A stretch of DNA of 62,802 bases, from IMG/VR virus record IMGVR_UViG_3300042301_004325, positions 1-62,802 of that record; one strand, written 5' to 3'. A program made the position numbers and the translations under genes. Source of the stretch: a virus. The notes beneath the pieces are model-generated. The model had not been told where the DNA came from, did no database searches, and saw nothing but the letters and a program-made list of their open reading frames with translations. Below are positions 50,904 through 59,427 of this stretch, piece by piece; position 1 is the first letter of the stretch; the number at the start of each line of letters is the position of its first letter.

Positions 50904-50957
50904 AATCTTTTTTCTTGATTTAAAAAACTTTTTTAATATTATTTTTAATAAAAAAAT

Positions 50958-51206
50958 ATGGCAATTAAAAGAACGGATATTGATGGAACAAAAATTACTT
51001 GTGAGATAGACTCTAGTAATTTAAAAACAACAACATATGATACTGAAACAAAGAAGTTAGTTGTTGAATTTAAAAATGGTTTCAAATATGAATATGATGA
51101 AGTTCCCCATAATATCTATGCACAATTTAGACTTTCAGAATCTCAGGGTAAATTCTTTAATACTCAAATATCAAAAACATTCAAATATAAAAAAATAGAT
51201 AAATAA
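50958..51206 (+). CDS. KTSC-domain protein
   Basis: An 82-aa protein matching the KTSC domain: I-D-S-S-N-L, Y-D-T-E-T-K-K-L-V-V-E-F-K-N-G, Y-E-Y-D-E-V-P and G-K-F-F-N. The domain takes its name from the end of some lysyl-tRNA synthetases, and stand-alone copies occur in bacteria and phages. It may bind RNA or ribonucleoproteins; its role here is unknown. Confidence 0.85.
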   Translation: MAIKRTDIDGTKITCEIDSSNLKTTTYDTETKKLVVEFKNGFKYEYDEVPHNIYAQFRLSESQGKFFNTQISKTFKYKKIDK

Positions 51207-51217
51207 ATATTACGCCA

Positions 51218-51225
51218 TATTTATA
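51218..51225 (+). promoter_or_regulatory. TATTTATA promoter box
   Basis: Ends 3 nt before the start at 51229. Confidence 0.5.
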
Positions 51226-51228
51226 TAC

Positions 51229-51981
51229 ATGGCAATTGATAAAAAAATAATCAAAAGTTTTTATTTACAGGATGAATTAAATCCCGAAGTTTGGGAAAGT
51301 TCAAAAAACACAACAAAACCTAAATTAGATACCCAAATAAGGGATAGGTTGTTAAAGATCGCAAATTTATTTATTGATTTTTTAAACGTGGAGATTTTTG
51401 TTCACGATGTTTACTTATTAGGATCTTTAACTGGTTATAATTGGAGTGAGTTTTCTGATTTTGATTTACATATTATTTATGATTTCAATGACGCTGGTGA
51501 AAAAAAAGAAACATACGAAGAGCTATTCAGATTAAAAAAAACAGTTTTTAATTCTTCTCATGATATTAGAATAAAAGGTTATGAGGTTGAGTTATATGTA
51601 CAGGACCTTAATGAAGAAAACGAAAGTATGGGTGTATATTCTTTAATTTATGACAAGTGGTTAAAAACACCACAAAAAGAAGACTTTAAGGTCAATGAGA
51701 AAAAATTAAAAGAAAAGGCACAACAATGGATGGATATTATTGACGGTGTTTTAGAAAATGCTGAAGATGAAGATTTAGAAACCGCCACAAAACTAATTGA
51801 TAAGTATAAAGAAAAAATTAGAAAATACAGATCGTGTGGTTTAAAAAAAGAAGGTGAGTTTTCTTATGAAAATTTAGTTTTTAAATACCTAAGAAGAAGT
51901 GGATATATAGGTAAACTTAACGATTATAAAAATACTATGATAGATAAAAAATTATCTTTAGAACAAGAAAATTACGAGTAG
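51229..51981 (+). CDS. Nucleotidyltransferase-fold protein
   Basis: A 250-aa protein. The nucleotidyltransferase signature is clear: L-L-G-S-L-T-G-Y-N-W near residue 64, then S-D-F-D-L-H-I-I near 77 (two Asp binding metal) and a third acidic strand V-E-L-Y-V-Q-D near 118. A helical domain with coiled-coil character follows. Such proteins occur next to head genes in large phages. It could transfer a nucleotide to RNA or protein; the substrate is unknown. Confidence 0.8.
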   Translation: MAIDKKIIKSFYLQDELNPEVWESSKNTTKPKLDTQIRDRLLKIANLFIDFLNVEIFVHDVYLLGSLTGYNWSEFSDFDLHIIYDFNDAGEKKETYEELFRLKKTVFNSSHDIRIKGYEVELYVQDLNEENESMGVYSLIYDKWLKTPQKEDFKVNEKKLKEKAQQWMDIIDGVLENAEDEDLETATKLIDKYKEKIRKYRSCGLKKEGEFSYENLVFKYLRRSGYIGKLNDYKNTMIDKKLSLEQENYE

Positions 51982-52005
51982 TTTGCAAAATACAAAAAAA
52001 CAATA

Positions 52006-52013
52006 TATTTATA
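52006..52013 (+). promoter_or_regulatory. TATTTATA promoter box with longer leader
   Basis: Lies 65 nt before the start at 52079, making one of the longest 5' leaders of this class. Confidence 0.5.
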
Positions 52014-52078
52014 TAAAAAAATGTTTTAGGATTAAACACCCTAATACTTAATGTACTAAACAATTAAAACAAATTAAA

Positions 52079-53485
52079 ATGGCAGATTTAAGACCTTTAG
52101 GTAGTGAAAAATTACAAGGTATGGATAAAATTAGACGTATCATGGAAATTGCACGATATAATGAAGTACCTAAACAAGAGATTAATGAACTTTCTACCAC
52201 AAATTATACTATAACTTTATCAGATGGTAAAACATATGGTATTGTAAAAGAAAAATTAGGTTATATAATTAAAAGCGGATTAAATGAATCTACTTTGGAT
52301 TATACAGAATCTATGAAACATAGAAGACATTATAAATCTTATTCAGAAGCAATGAAAAGATTGAATATCATGGCCGGAGAAATTAATAGATCCACAGGTT
52401 ATGAATATGGTATTCCTTTGATTGGTGAACAAGCTGAAGGAAAAAAAAAATTCGTATTAAAACAAAATAAACCAAAAACCACTGACGCCCCACCAGCTGA
52501 TATGGGAGCAGGAGCCCCACCAGCCGATATGGGAGCAGGAGCACCACCATCTGATATGGGAGCAGGATCGCCACCTATGGACGATATGGGAGCAGGATCG
52601 CCACCTATGGACGACATGGGTGCAGGAGCACCACCAGCTGATATGGGTGCAGGAGCACCACCAGCCGATATGGGTGCAGGAGCACCACCAACAGACGCAG
52701 GAGCACCACCTATGGACGACATGGGAGCAGGATCACCACCATCAGATGATATGGGCGGAGAAGGAATGGAACCACCAATGGACGATATGGGCGAACCTGA
52801 AGATGGTGAAGAACCATCAGGACCTTCAGGATTAAAATCAATTCAAAAACTAACAGGAAGGTTAAGTCAAAAAATTAGATCTTTTGATAAAGACAAAGGT
52901 ATGGATTCTCAAGATATTAAATATGTTGTAAATTCCATATTATCTGCGATAAATTTAGAAAATTTAGATGAGGATGATAGAGATGATATTATGGCAAAAT
53001 TTGACGAGGTTGATGAATATGATATGGGTGATGAAGAAATTGATATGGAGGGAAGTGACGATTTAGGAATGGAAGAACCTGATATGGGTGGTGAAATGGA
53101 TATGGGTGGTGAAATGACACCTCCTGATATGGGGACATCGCCAGCACCTGAGAAAACAGAAGGTTATTCTCACATTATGGATTCATTATTTGCTGAATCT
53201 AAAGTAGAAAAAGTTTTATCTAAATATTTTGATATCAAACCTGAAGAAAAACCAATTCTTGAGGAAAAAAGAAAAAAGGATTTTTTAAAGGAAAAATTAA
53301 AAAGAATTGAAGTTAAAAAAGAATTTATAAAACTTAGTGAAAGTCTTTCTCAATTAGAGTCAGCCAATGAATTTTATAAATCAAATAAAAATGCAAAATT
53401 TTTAGGTAAATCAAATAAAGAAAACTTAATTTTTGTTGTTGAAAACAAACAATATAAAGTAACACCAAGAGGAATAATTATATGA
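52079..53485 (+). CDS. Repeat-rich virion-associated protein
   Basis: A 468-aa protein. The N-terminal 130 residues are a mixed domain (I-T-L-S-D-G-K-T-Y-G-I-V-K-E-K). The middle (about 137-235) is a low-complexity array of A-D-M-G-A-G-A-P-P units. An acidic D/E/M-rich stretch (about 300-360) resembles the scaffold, and a basic helical C-terminal domain follows. It heads the head-morphogenesis module. It is probably a structural or core component; the Gly/Pro tail of the portal protein is similar in style. Confidence 0.7.
   Translation: MADLRPLGSEKLQGMDKIRRIMEIARYNEVPKQEINELSTTNYTITLSDGKTYGIVKEKLGYIIKSGLNESTLDYTESMKHRRHYKSYSEAMKRLNIMAGEINRSTGYEYGIPLIGEQAEGKKKFVLKQNKPKTTDAPPADMGAGAPPADMGAGAPPSDMGAGSPPMDDMGAGSPPMDDMGAGAPPADMGAGAPPADMGAGAPPTDAGAPPMDDMGAGSPPSDDMGGEGMEPPMDDMGEPEDGEEPSGPSGLKSIQKLTGRLSQKIRSFDKDKGMDSQDIKYVVNSILSAINLENLDEDDRDDIMAKFDEVDEYDMGDEEIDMEGSDDLGMEEPDMGGEMDMGGEMTPPDMGTSPAPEKTEGYSHIMDSLFAESKVEKVLSKYFDIKPEEKPILEEKRKKDFLKEKLKRIEVKKEFIKLSESLSQLESANEFYKSNKNAKFLGKSNKENLIFVVENKQYKVTPRGIII
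52487..52760 (+). repeat. Coding tandem repeat (A-D-M-G-A-G-A-P-P)
   Basis: About ten imperfect units of 24-33 nt (GGAGCAGGAGCACCACCA-like) in one frame of the gene at 52079. Unit number is likely to vary between isolates. Confidence 0.85.
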
Positions 53486-53895
53486 TTTTAGTATATGTAA
53501 ACGAATTAGGACCAAACTATAAAGGAGATAATATATATGAATTTATATTTTCAGACTTGGATGATGTTTGGGGTGAAGATTGGGATGCCGAACCAGCATC
53601 AGGAAAACCGTTACCGCCTAATTTTGATTACATAAAAAAAGTTGGGGTTTTAAAAAATTCAGAAATTGATTTAAACTTAATTCAAAACTCTGATTTTTTT
53701 GGTGTTTATGATGCAATTGACGGTGTCATATCTTTAGCTTGGGAAAGATCAGATAGTGATGAAATTTTAATACACAAAAGAAAAAGATTAGTTTTTCAAT
53801 ACGGAGATACCGTAGAAACAGTAGAAAATAAATTATACGAAAGAGACATCGTATTAAAATGGGAAAAAAACTTAGTTCAAGATGAAACATATTAA
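53482..53895 (+). CDS. Conserved-looking phage protein, unknown function
   Basis: A 137-aa acidic alpha/beta protein. It overlaps the preceding gene by 4 nt (ATGA) and the following by 14 nt, so it is part of the head operon. The N-terminal block V-Y-V-N-E-L-G-P-N-Y-K-G-D-N-I-Y-E-F looks like a phage-specific family. It may be involved in head assembly or packaging; not assigned. Confidence 0.65.
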   Translation: MILVYVNELGPNYKGDNIYEFIFSDLDDVWGEDWDAEPASGKPLPPNFDYIKKVGVLKNSEIDLNLIQNSDFFGVYDAIDGVISLAWERSDSDEILIHKRKRLVFQYGDTVETVENKLYERDIVLKWEKNLVQDETY

Positions 53896-54484
53896 TCCTA
53901 AAATAGCAATCCTTTTACATGAAGGATTTTCAATTTCAACTTTAGAAAAAATGTCTAACGACCAACTTAATTTACTTTATAGTAAAGTAGTAAAAGAACA
54001 AACAGTTCCCCCAAACAAAACAGAGACAGTAACTGCAACTAAAACAACCGTACCACAGGGTGGAAATGCGACAGTTGCAGCAGGTTCTAAAGTTGAGGTT
54101 CAGGGAAATAGCGCTATTATAACAACAACCGAAACCGAATTAGGTGAAGAAGAAAAGGTTGGTAAAAATAAAGAGGTTAAAGAAAAGGCAATGTCAAAAA
54201 AACAACAACAATTTTTTGGTATTGTAAGAGGAATGCAAAAAGGAGATACACCAAAAAAAGGTAAAGCCGGAAAAGTGGCTAAAGATATTGATCCTGAAGA
54301 TGCCGAAGATTTTGCTAAAACAAAACATAAGGGATTACCGACAAGAAAAACAAACAAAAAATCAGATTCAAAAGAAGATGTTAAAAAATTAGAAGAAGGA
54401 ATAATGAGATTGATTGAAAGTCATTTACCTCCACACACAACAAAAGGTGAATTATTATACGCAATCAGAAGAAACAAAAGATAA
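53882..54484 (+). CDS. Basic protein upstream of terminase
   Basis: A 200-aa protein immediately before the large terminase gene. The N-terminal helix (I-N-P-K-I-A-I-L-L-H-E-G-F) is followed by V-V-K-E-Q near residue 40, a possible cleavage motif. A Thr/Ala-rich region with Q-G-G-N-A-T-V-A leads into a Lys-rich, DNA-binding-like C-terminal half. It is a small-terminase candidate by position only, because no helix-turn-helix is evident. Alternatively, an internal DNA-binding protein. Confidence 0.6.
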   Translation: MKHINPKIAILLHEGFSISTLEKMSNDQLNLLYSKVVKEQTVPPNKTETVTATKTTVPQGGNATVAAGSKVEVQGNSAIITTTETELGEEEKVGKNKEVKEKAMSKKQQQFFGIVRGMQKGDTPKKGKAGKVAKDIDPEDAEDFAKTKHKGLPTRKTNKKSDSKEDVKKLEEGIMRLIESHLPPHTTKGELLYAIRRNKR

Positions 54485-54487
54485 TGA

Positions 54488-56272
54488 ATGTCGTTAACAA
54501 AAGAACAAGCGTTATTAGAATATGCAAAATGTGTAAATGATACTCCTTACGCATTAAAAACATATCTACAAACATACGACAATACACAATCCAAATACGT
54601 ACCGTTAGAATTATTTAATGATCAAGTTACCCTTGTAAAAGATTACGATACATGTGAAGAAAATATTGCATTAAAGTATCGTCAGGCGGGCGTGTCTACT
54701 GTGACTTCTGCATGGGCATCAAAAAGATTAGTTTTCGCTCGTAAAGAAAAACCTGAAAAAATCCTTATAATTGCCAACAAAATGGATACTGCCGTGGAAA
54801 TGGCAAATAAAGTTCGTGCGTTTGTTGACCAATGGCCAAAATGGATGGGTGTTGGGTTTTCTTCTGAAAAAAACTCACAGAGACACTTTAAATTAACTAA
54901 TGGTTGTGAGGTTAAGGCAGTTGCAACATCAAAAGATGCCTTACGTGGTTATACACCAACAATATTGATATTTGATGAGGCCGCGTACATCAATGCGGAC
55001 GAGGACTTTTGGTCTGCTTGTATGGCGTCCCTTTCAACAGGAGGTAAAGTAATTGTAATATCAACACCAAACGGATTTGATCCAATTTATTATTCTATTT
55101 ACAGTCAGGCAGTTAAAGGAATGAATGACTTTAGAATAACTGAAATGTATTGGTTTAGAGATCCAAGATACTCTAAAGATTTACGACTAATTAAATGTGA
55201 TGATATTGTTCATTACATGTTAAATAGAGGTGATTATGTTGATACAGATATCACAATTGATTATGGTAATATAAAAGTTAGTGAAAGAAACTTTGAACAG
55301 ATAAAACAAAAAATAGAAAACGAAGGGTATAAGGCTTATAGTTCTTGGTTTGAGGCTATGGCCAAAAAATTAAAGTTTGATAAGAGAAAGATTTCACAAG
55401 AGTTGGAATGTAATTTTTTAGGTTCGGGGGATAATGTTATACCTGCTGAAACTATGAAAAAAATTAAAGAAAAACATATTAAAGAACCCGAAAATAAATT
55501 TATGGGTGGTGCTCTTTGGCAATGGAAAGAACCTATTGTCGGCCACAGATATATTATGGGGGTTGACGTTTCAAGAGGAGATAGTGAAGATTTTACAACA
55601 TTTACAATTATTGATTTTGATGAAAGAGAACAGGTTTTAGAATATTTAGGAAAAGTCCCACCTGATGTTGTAGCAGAAATTGCATATAAATGGGCAACCA
55701 TGTATAATGCGTTTATTGTTACTGATATAACTGGAGGTATGGGTGTTGCAACATCAAGAAAATTACAGGAACTTGGGTATAAAAATTTATATGTGGATGG
55801 AGTTAATCCGGCTGATAAATGGAAATGGGATCCAAAATCACAAGATAAAATACCTGGAATTAATTTTAACTCAAAAAGAGTTCAAATAATCGCAGCTTTT
55901 GAGGAATCATTGAGACATGGTTTTGGTGTTAGATCACAAAGATTATTTAATGAGTTAAACACATTTGTTTATGTAAATGGAAGACCCGATCACCAAAAGG
56001 GACAACATGATGATTTAATCATGGCATTAGCTATGGCGATATATGTTGGGGAAAATTCTTTCGCCCAATTAGAAAAGGCAACCGAACACGCTAAAGCAAT
56101 GTTGAATTCATGGTCCACAGAAAAAAAAGAATTTAGAGAATCCCACCAAAATTTTAATCCAGGCGTTCCTGTAAGTTACATGGATAGAATGAATATGGGT
56201 ATGAGTAGAAGTTCCTTAACACAAAGTGATTACCAAAACTATTTATGGTTATTCGGAGGAAAAAGAGTTTAA
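54488..56272 (+). CDS. Terminase large subunit (gp17-like)
   Basis: A 594-aa DNA-packaging motor protein. The ATPase part has a Walker A-like loop Y-R-Q-A-G-V-S-T near residue 64, matching the T4-type variant, and a Walker B I-L-I-F-D-E-A-A near 160. The nuclease part has acidic residues in G-V-D-V-S-R-G-D near 357, V-T-D-I-T-G-G near 410 and D-D-L-I-M-A-L-A near 507. It docks on the portal, translocates DNA with ATP and cuts the concatemer. The ATG at 54488 lies 3 nt after the previous stop. Confidence 0.95.
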   Translation: MSLTKEQALLEYAKCVNDTPYALKTYLQTYDNTQSKYVPLELFNDQVTLVKDYDTCEENIALKYRQAGVSTVTSAWASKRLVFARKEKPEKILIIANKMDTAVEMANKVRAFVDQWPKWMGVGFSSEKNSQRHFKLTNGCEVKAVATSKDALRGYTPTILIFDEAAYINADEDFWSACMASLSTGGKVIVISTPNGFDPIYYSIYSQAVKGMNDFRITEMYWFRDPRYSKDLRLIKCDDIVHYMLNRGDYVDTDITIDYGNIKVSERNFEQIKQKIENEGYKAYSSWFEAMAKKLKFDKRKISQELECNFLGSGDNVIPAETMKKIKEKHIKEPENKFMGGALWQWKEPIVGHRYIMGVDVSRGDSEDFTTFTIIDFDEREQVLEYLGKVPPDVVAEIAYKWATMYNAFIVTDITGGMGVATSRKLQELGYKNLYVDGVNPADKWKWDPKSQDKIPGINFNSKRVQIIAAFEESLRHGFGVRSQRLFNELNTFVYVNGRPDHQKGQHDDLIMALAMAIYVGENSFAQLEKATEHAKAMLNSWSTEKKEFRESHQNFNPGVPVSYMDRMNMGMSRSSLTQSDYQNYLWLFGGKRV

Positions 56273-56310
56273 TTTATAAATTCTAAAACTATTTTTAAAA
56301 TAAAAAACAT

Positions 56311-58128
56311 ATGGCACAAGAAAAATATACAGTTTGGCAGAGGTTGGGTAAGGTTTTTGGACCTAACGCAACTTTAGATCAACAGGCACCAGTATTTAAA
56401 TTTGATAAAAAAGAATTATTAAAAACTACAGATAAAAAAGAATTTGAGATTGAAAAGTTACAAGCTCAACAATCATTATATATTGGGCAACAATGGCAAA
56501 AAGTTGAAAGTAACCTGTACCAACAAGCGGTCTATTACGAACCAACAAGAATGGCGTCGTACTATGATTACGAATCAATGGAATATACTCCTGAAATTTC
56601 AGCGGCTTTAGACATTTATGCGGAAGAATCAACAACGCCAGATCAAGACGGATTAATATTAAAAGTTTATTCTGAATCAAAAAGAATAAAACAAGTTTTA
56701 ACGGATCTTTTTACAAACAAATTGGATATAAATACTAACTTACCTATGTGGACAAGAAATACATGTAAGTTTGGTGATAATTTTGTGTATCTAAAATTGG
56801 ATCCCGAAAAAGGGATAGTTGGGTGTCAGCAATTACCAAATATTCAAATTGAAAGATTAGAAAAAGGTATGAGATTTCAACCAGACAAATATTCTCAAGA
56901 AATGGAGAACGATGCACTTAAATTTGTTTGGAAAGAAAAAAACATGGAATTTAACACTTGGGAAGTTGGTCATTTTAGAATTTTAGGTGACGATAGAAAA
57001 CTTCCTTACGGTACATCTATGTTAGAAAAAGCAAGACGTATTTGGAAACAACTACTATTATGTGAAGACGCTATGTTAATTTATCGTGTATCAAGAGCAC
57101 CCGAAAGAAGAGTATTTAAAGTGTTTGTTGGTAACATGGACGATAAAGATGTTGATGCATATGTACAAAAAGTGGCAAATAAATTCAAAAGAGATCAAAT
57201 TGTAGATTCAAAAACAGGTAACGTTGATATGAGATACAATCAAATGGCGGTTGATCAAGACTTCTTTATCCCTGTACGTGACGCTTCGGCACCTGAACCC
57301 GTAACAACATTGGCGGGAGCATCAAACTTAGCTGAAATTGCAGATATTGAATATATTCAAAAGAAACTTGTTACTGCACTTAGAATACCAAAGGCTTATT
57401 TAGGTTTTGAAGAAGCTGTTGGTGATGGTAAAAACTTATCATTATTAGACATAAGATTTGCTAGAACAATTAATAGAATTCAAAAATCTATGATTGCAGA
57501 ATTAAATAAAATAGCAATTATTCATTTATTTTTATTAGGGTTTGAAGACGAATTAACGAACTTTACTTTATCATTGAATAATCCGTCTAAACAAGGAGAA
57601 CTATTATCTTTAGAAATTTGGAAAGAAAAAATTACATTATATAAAGACGCAACTGCTGAGATTGCAAAATCATTAGCACCTGTTTCTGCTTCTTGGGCTA
57701 AAAAACACATATTAGGATTTTCCGATGAAGAAATTAGATTGGACATCCAACAACAAAGAGTTGAACGTGCGGTTTATGCTGAATTAGAAAAAACTGCAGA
57801 AGTTATCACTAAAACAGGTTTATTTGATAATATTGATAAATTATACGGTAAAAAAGAAGGTGAAGCAGCTGGAGCAGCTGGAGGTGATGCCGCGGCAGGT
57901 GGAGCACCACCGGCAGGAGGAGACATGGGTGGAGGAGCACCTCCGCCACCACCACCATCAGGCGGTGCGGAAGGAGGAGGCGTCACTCCCGAAAGATTTG
58001 TAAGAAATGACTTAGATTTAATTTTGGAAGAGACGTTATTTAACGAATCAAATAATTTAGATTTATCAAAAGGTAGAAATTCTTTAGTGGAAATTGATCA
58101 AAAATTAAAAAATTTGATTGATAAGTAA
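56311..58128 (+). CDS. Portal protein (gp20-like)
   Basis: A 605-aa T4-type portal. Typical segments are Y-E-S-M-E-Y-T-P-E-I-S-A-A-L-D-I-Y near residue 90, Y-R-V-S-R-A-P-E-R-R-V-F near 260, and a late I-P-K-A-Y-L-G-F-E. Twelve copies form the channel at the unique head vertex. A Gly/Ala/Pro-rich C-terminal insert (about 520-555) is unusual and resembles the repeats at 52487. It is followed by prohead-associated genes. Confidence 0.92.
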   Translation: MAQEKYTVWQRLGKVFGPNATLDQQAPVFKFDKKELLKTTDKKEFEIEKLQAQQSLYIGQQWQKVESNLYQQAVYYEPTRMASYYDYESMEYTPEISAALDIYAEESTTPDQDGLILKVYSESKRIKQVLTDLFTNKLDINTNLPMWTRNTCKFGDNFVYLKLDPEKGIVGCQQLPNIQIERLEKGMRFQPDKYSQEMENDALKFVWKEKNMEFNTWEVGHFRILGDDRKLPYGTSMLEKARRIWKQLLLCEDAMLIYRVSRAPERRVFKVFVGNMDDKDVDAYVQKVANKFKRDQIVDSKTGNVDMRYNQMAVDQDFFIPVRDASAPEPVTTLAGASNLAEIADIEYIQKKLVTALRIPKAYLGFEEAVGDGKNLSLLDIRFARTINRIQKSMIAELNKIAIIHLFLLGFEDELTNFTLSLNNPSKQGELLSLEIWKEKITLYKDATAEIAKSLAPVSASWAKKHILGFSDEEIRLDIQQQRVERAVYAELEKTAEVITKTGLFDNIDKLYGKKEGEAAGAAGGDAAAGGAPPAGGDMGGGAPPPPPPSGGAEGGGVTPERFVRNDLDLILEETLFNESNNLDLSKGRNSLVEIDQKLKNLIDK

Positions 58129-58136
58129 TATTTATA
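58129..58136 (+). promoter_or_regulatory. TATTTATA promoter box
   Basis: Ends 12 nt before the start at 58149. Confidence 0.5.
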
Positions 58137-58148
58137 TTAAAAAATAAT

Positions 58149-58880
58149 ATGAATACATTCGGTAACATTAAAACAAATATAGAAAATACAGCTATAGGGA
58201 TTGCAAAAAAACCAAGTTTTAAAAAATTCATAAAAGAATTTAATACTATAGTTTTAGAGAATAAAGATCTGGCAGAACTATATTTTATATATGACGATCT
58301 ATCATCTAACAAAGGTTTAGACATTGATTTAGCAAATGATTATATTAACGAATCAATTGAGTATTCTCAAATTTTAATTGAAAATCAAACTTCAGATATT
58401 AGAAGATTAAATAATTGGATTACTTCTTGGAACAAAACAAATAAAAATAACTATTCTGATATAGATAATGTAATTTACACTAAAGGAATAAAAAATTTAG
58501 AATCAATATTAGAATCTAAAAAAAATATCAAAAACTTATTAATAAAAGAACCAAGCAGAAAAGAAATTTCAGAAAATTATAATATGCCTATTTCTACTAT
58601 GGTAAAAATCGCTAATGAGTCTTTGAAAAAAGAAATTTCAACATTACCAATATCTGAACAAAAAGAATTAGAAAGTATTGTTTCTTTAAGTTATGATGAT
58701 TTAGTTGTGGAAATGAAAAATCTTAAAAATGACGTGGTAAAAAAATTGAGGTCATCATTAAATGAATCAAAAGAAATTGATTTGAAGGAATCAATAAATA
58801 AAACAATCAATAAAGTAATGGATTCTAAAGTTAGCCATTATGATTATTATAAACTAAAAAAACTAAGTTTGGGACTATGA
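58149..58880 (+). CDS. Helical head-associated protein
   Basis: A 243-aa, almost fully helical, Lys/Glu/Asn-rich protein located between portal and protease. It has no signal peptide or canonical leader. By position it could be a prohead core component comparable to T4 gp67/gp68, but it is longer than those and no family is recognised. It overlaps the next gene by 4 nt. Confidence 0.6.
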   Translation: MNTFGNIKTNIENTAIGIAKKPSFKKFIKEFNTIVLENKDLAELYFIYDDLSSNKGLDIDLANDYINESIEYSQILIENQTSDIRRLNNWITSWNKTNKNNYSDIDNVIYTKGIKNLESILESKKNIKNLLIKEPSRKEISENYNMPISTMVKIANESLKKEISTLPISEQKELESIVSLSYDDLVVEMKNLKNDVVKKLRSSLNESKEIDLKESINKTINKVMDSKVSHYDYYKLKKLSLGL

Positions 58881-59149
58881 AAAAAATTTTTAGTGGGATT
58901 GGAAGATTGTTTACGGACAGCAAGGGAAACCCTTCATCAAAAAGATTTATAGGAATCTTGTGTGGTGTTTCTCTTTGTATAACTTTATATGTTAATAGTT
59001 ATACTCATGGTGACATTAAACCGTCAGACACATTAGTGAATGCGGTTGCAATGTTAGCGTTCGGTTGTCTAGGTCTTACATCTACAGAAAAGATTTTTGG
59101 AAAAAAATCTGAAGAGAAAAAAGAGGAAGAAACTCAAGAAGTTGTTTGA
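58877..59149 (+). CDS. Holin-like membrane protein
   Basis: A 90-aa protein. After a basic N-terminus (R-L-F-T-D-S-K-G-N-P-S-S-K-R) come two hydrophobic segments at about 24-40 and 53-70, followed by a Lys/Glu-rich cytoplasmic tail. This layout is typical of class II holins, which trigger lysis. The tail end overlaps the convergent bS21 gene by 16 nt. Confidence 0.65.
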   Translation: MKKIFSGIGRLFTDSKGNPSSKRFIGILCGVSLCITLYVNSYTHGDIKPSDTLVNAVAMLAFGCLGLTSTEKIFGKKSEEKKEEETQEVV

Positions 59150-59322
59150 TTCTTCTGTTTGTATTGAGCCTTTTTAATTTGAGCCCTTCGTTTTACGGAG
59201 GGTTTTTTATATTCCTGCCTTTCTTGTAATTTTTGTATTTGTTTTGTTTTATAAATTTTAAACTTATAAGTTTTTAATGCTTGTTCTAAAGAAGATGAAT
59301 TTTTAACAGGTACTATAATCAT
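59134..59322 (-). CDS. rpsU: Ribosomal protein bS21 homologue
   Basis: A 62-aa basic protein. It matches bS21 end to end: I-I-V-P-V-K-N near the start, L-E-Q-A-L-K-T-Y-K-F-K, then Q-E-R-Q-E-Y-K-K-P-S-V-K-R-R and a Lys-rich tail with A-Q-Y-K-Q-K. Native bS21 sits on the 30S platform beside the 3' end of 16S rRNA and affects initiation. In Flavobacterium it helps hide the anti-Shine-Dalgarno sequence. A phage copy could adapt ribosomes to phage mRNAs. The start at 59322 is chosen because the family begins there; a TATTTATA box precedes it on the minus strand. Confidence 0.88.
   Translation of the reverse strand: MIIVPVKNSSSLEQALKTYKFKIYKTKQIQKLQERQEYKKPSVKRRAQIKKAQYKQKNQTTS
59183..59208 (+). 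terminator. Rho-independent terminator inside bS21 gene
   Basis: CCCTTCG pairs with CGGAGGG around a 5-nt loop, followed by six T, in the plus direction. It ends the holin-like transcript within the convergent bS21 coding region. Confidence 0.65.
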
Positions 59323-59342
59323 ATTTTTTTGGTTTACACTAT

Positions 59343-59350
59343 AAATAGTA
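59343..59350 (-). promoter_or_regulatory. TATTTATA box for bS21
   Basis: Read on the minus strand, ACTATTTATAGTG lies about 20 nt before 59322 and is itself nearly palindromic. Confidence 0.45.
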
Positions 59351-59427
59351 ACAAAAAAATTAAATTTTGACAAGAACTAAAAGTTTTACTATAATTGTTA
59401 AAACAATAAACTTTCAAGATATGAAAA

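Noticed and set aside
52487-52760. Possible CRISPR or satellite array
   Set aside because: Repeats are adjacent, in one reading frame and without unique spacers; they encode Gly/Ala/Pro-rich units.
53882-54484. Firm assignment as small terminase
   Set aside because: Only its position supports it; no helix-turn-helix or oligomerisation region typical of gp16 is visible, so it was left as a basic protein of unknown function.
57774-57986. Pro/Ala-rich minus-strand frame in the portal gene
   Set aside because: It mirrors the Gly/Ala/Pro-rich portal tail codons and has no independent support.
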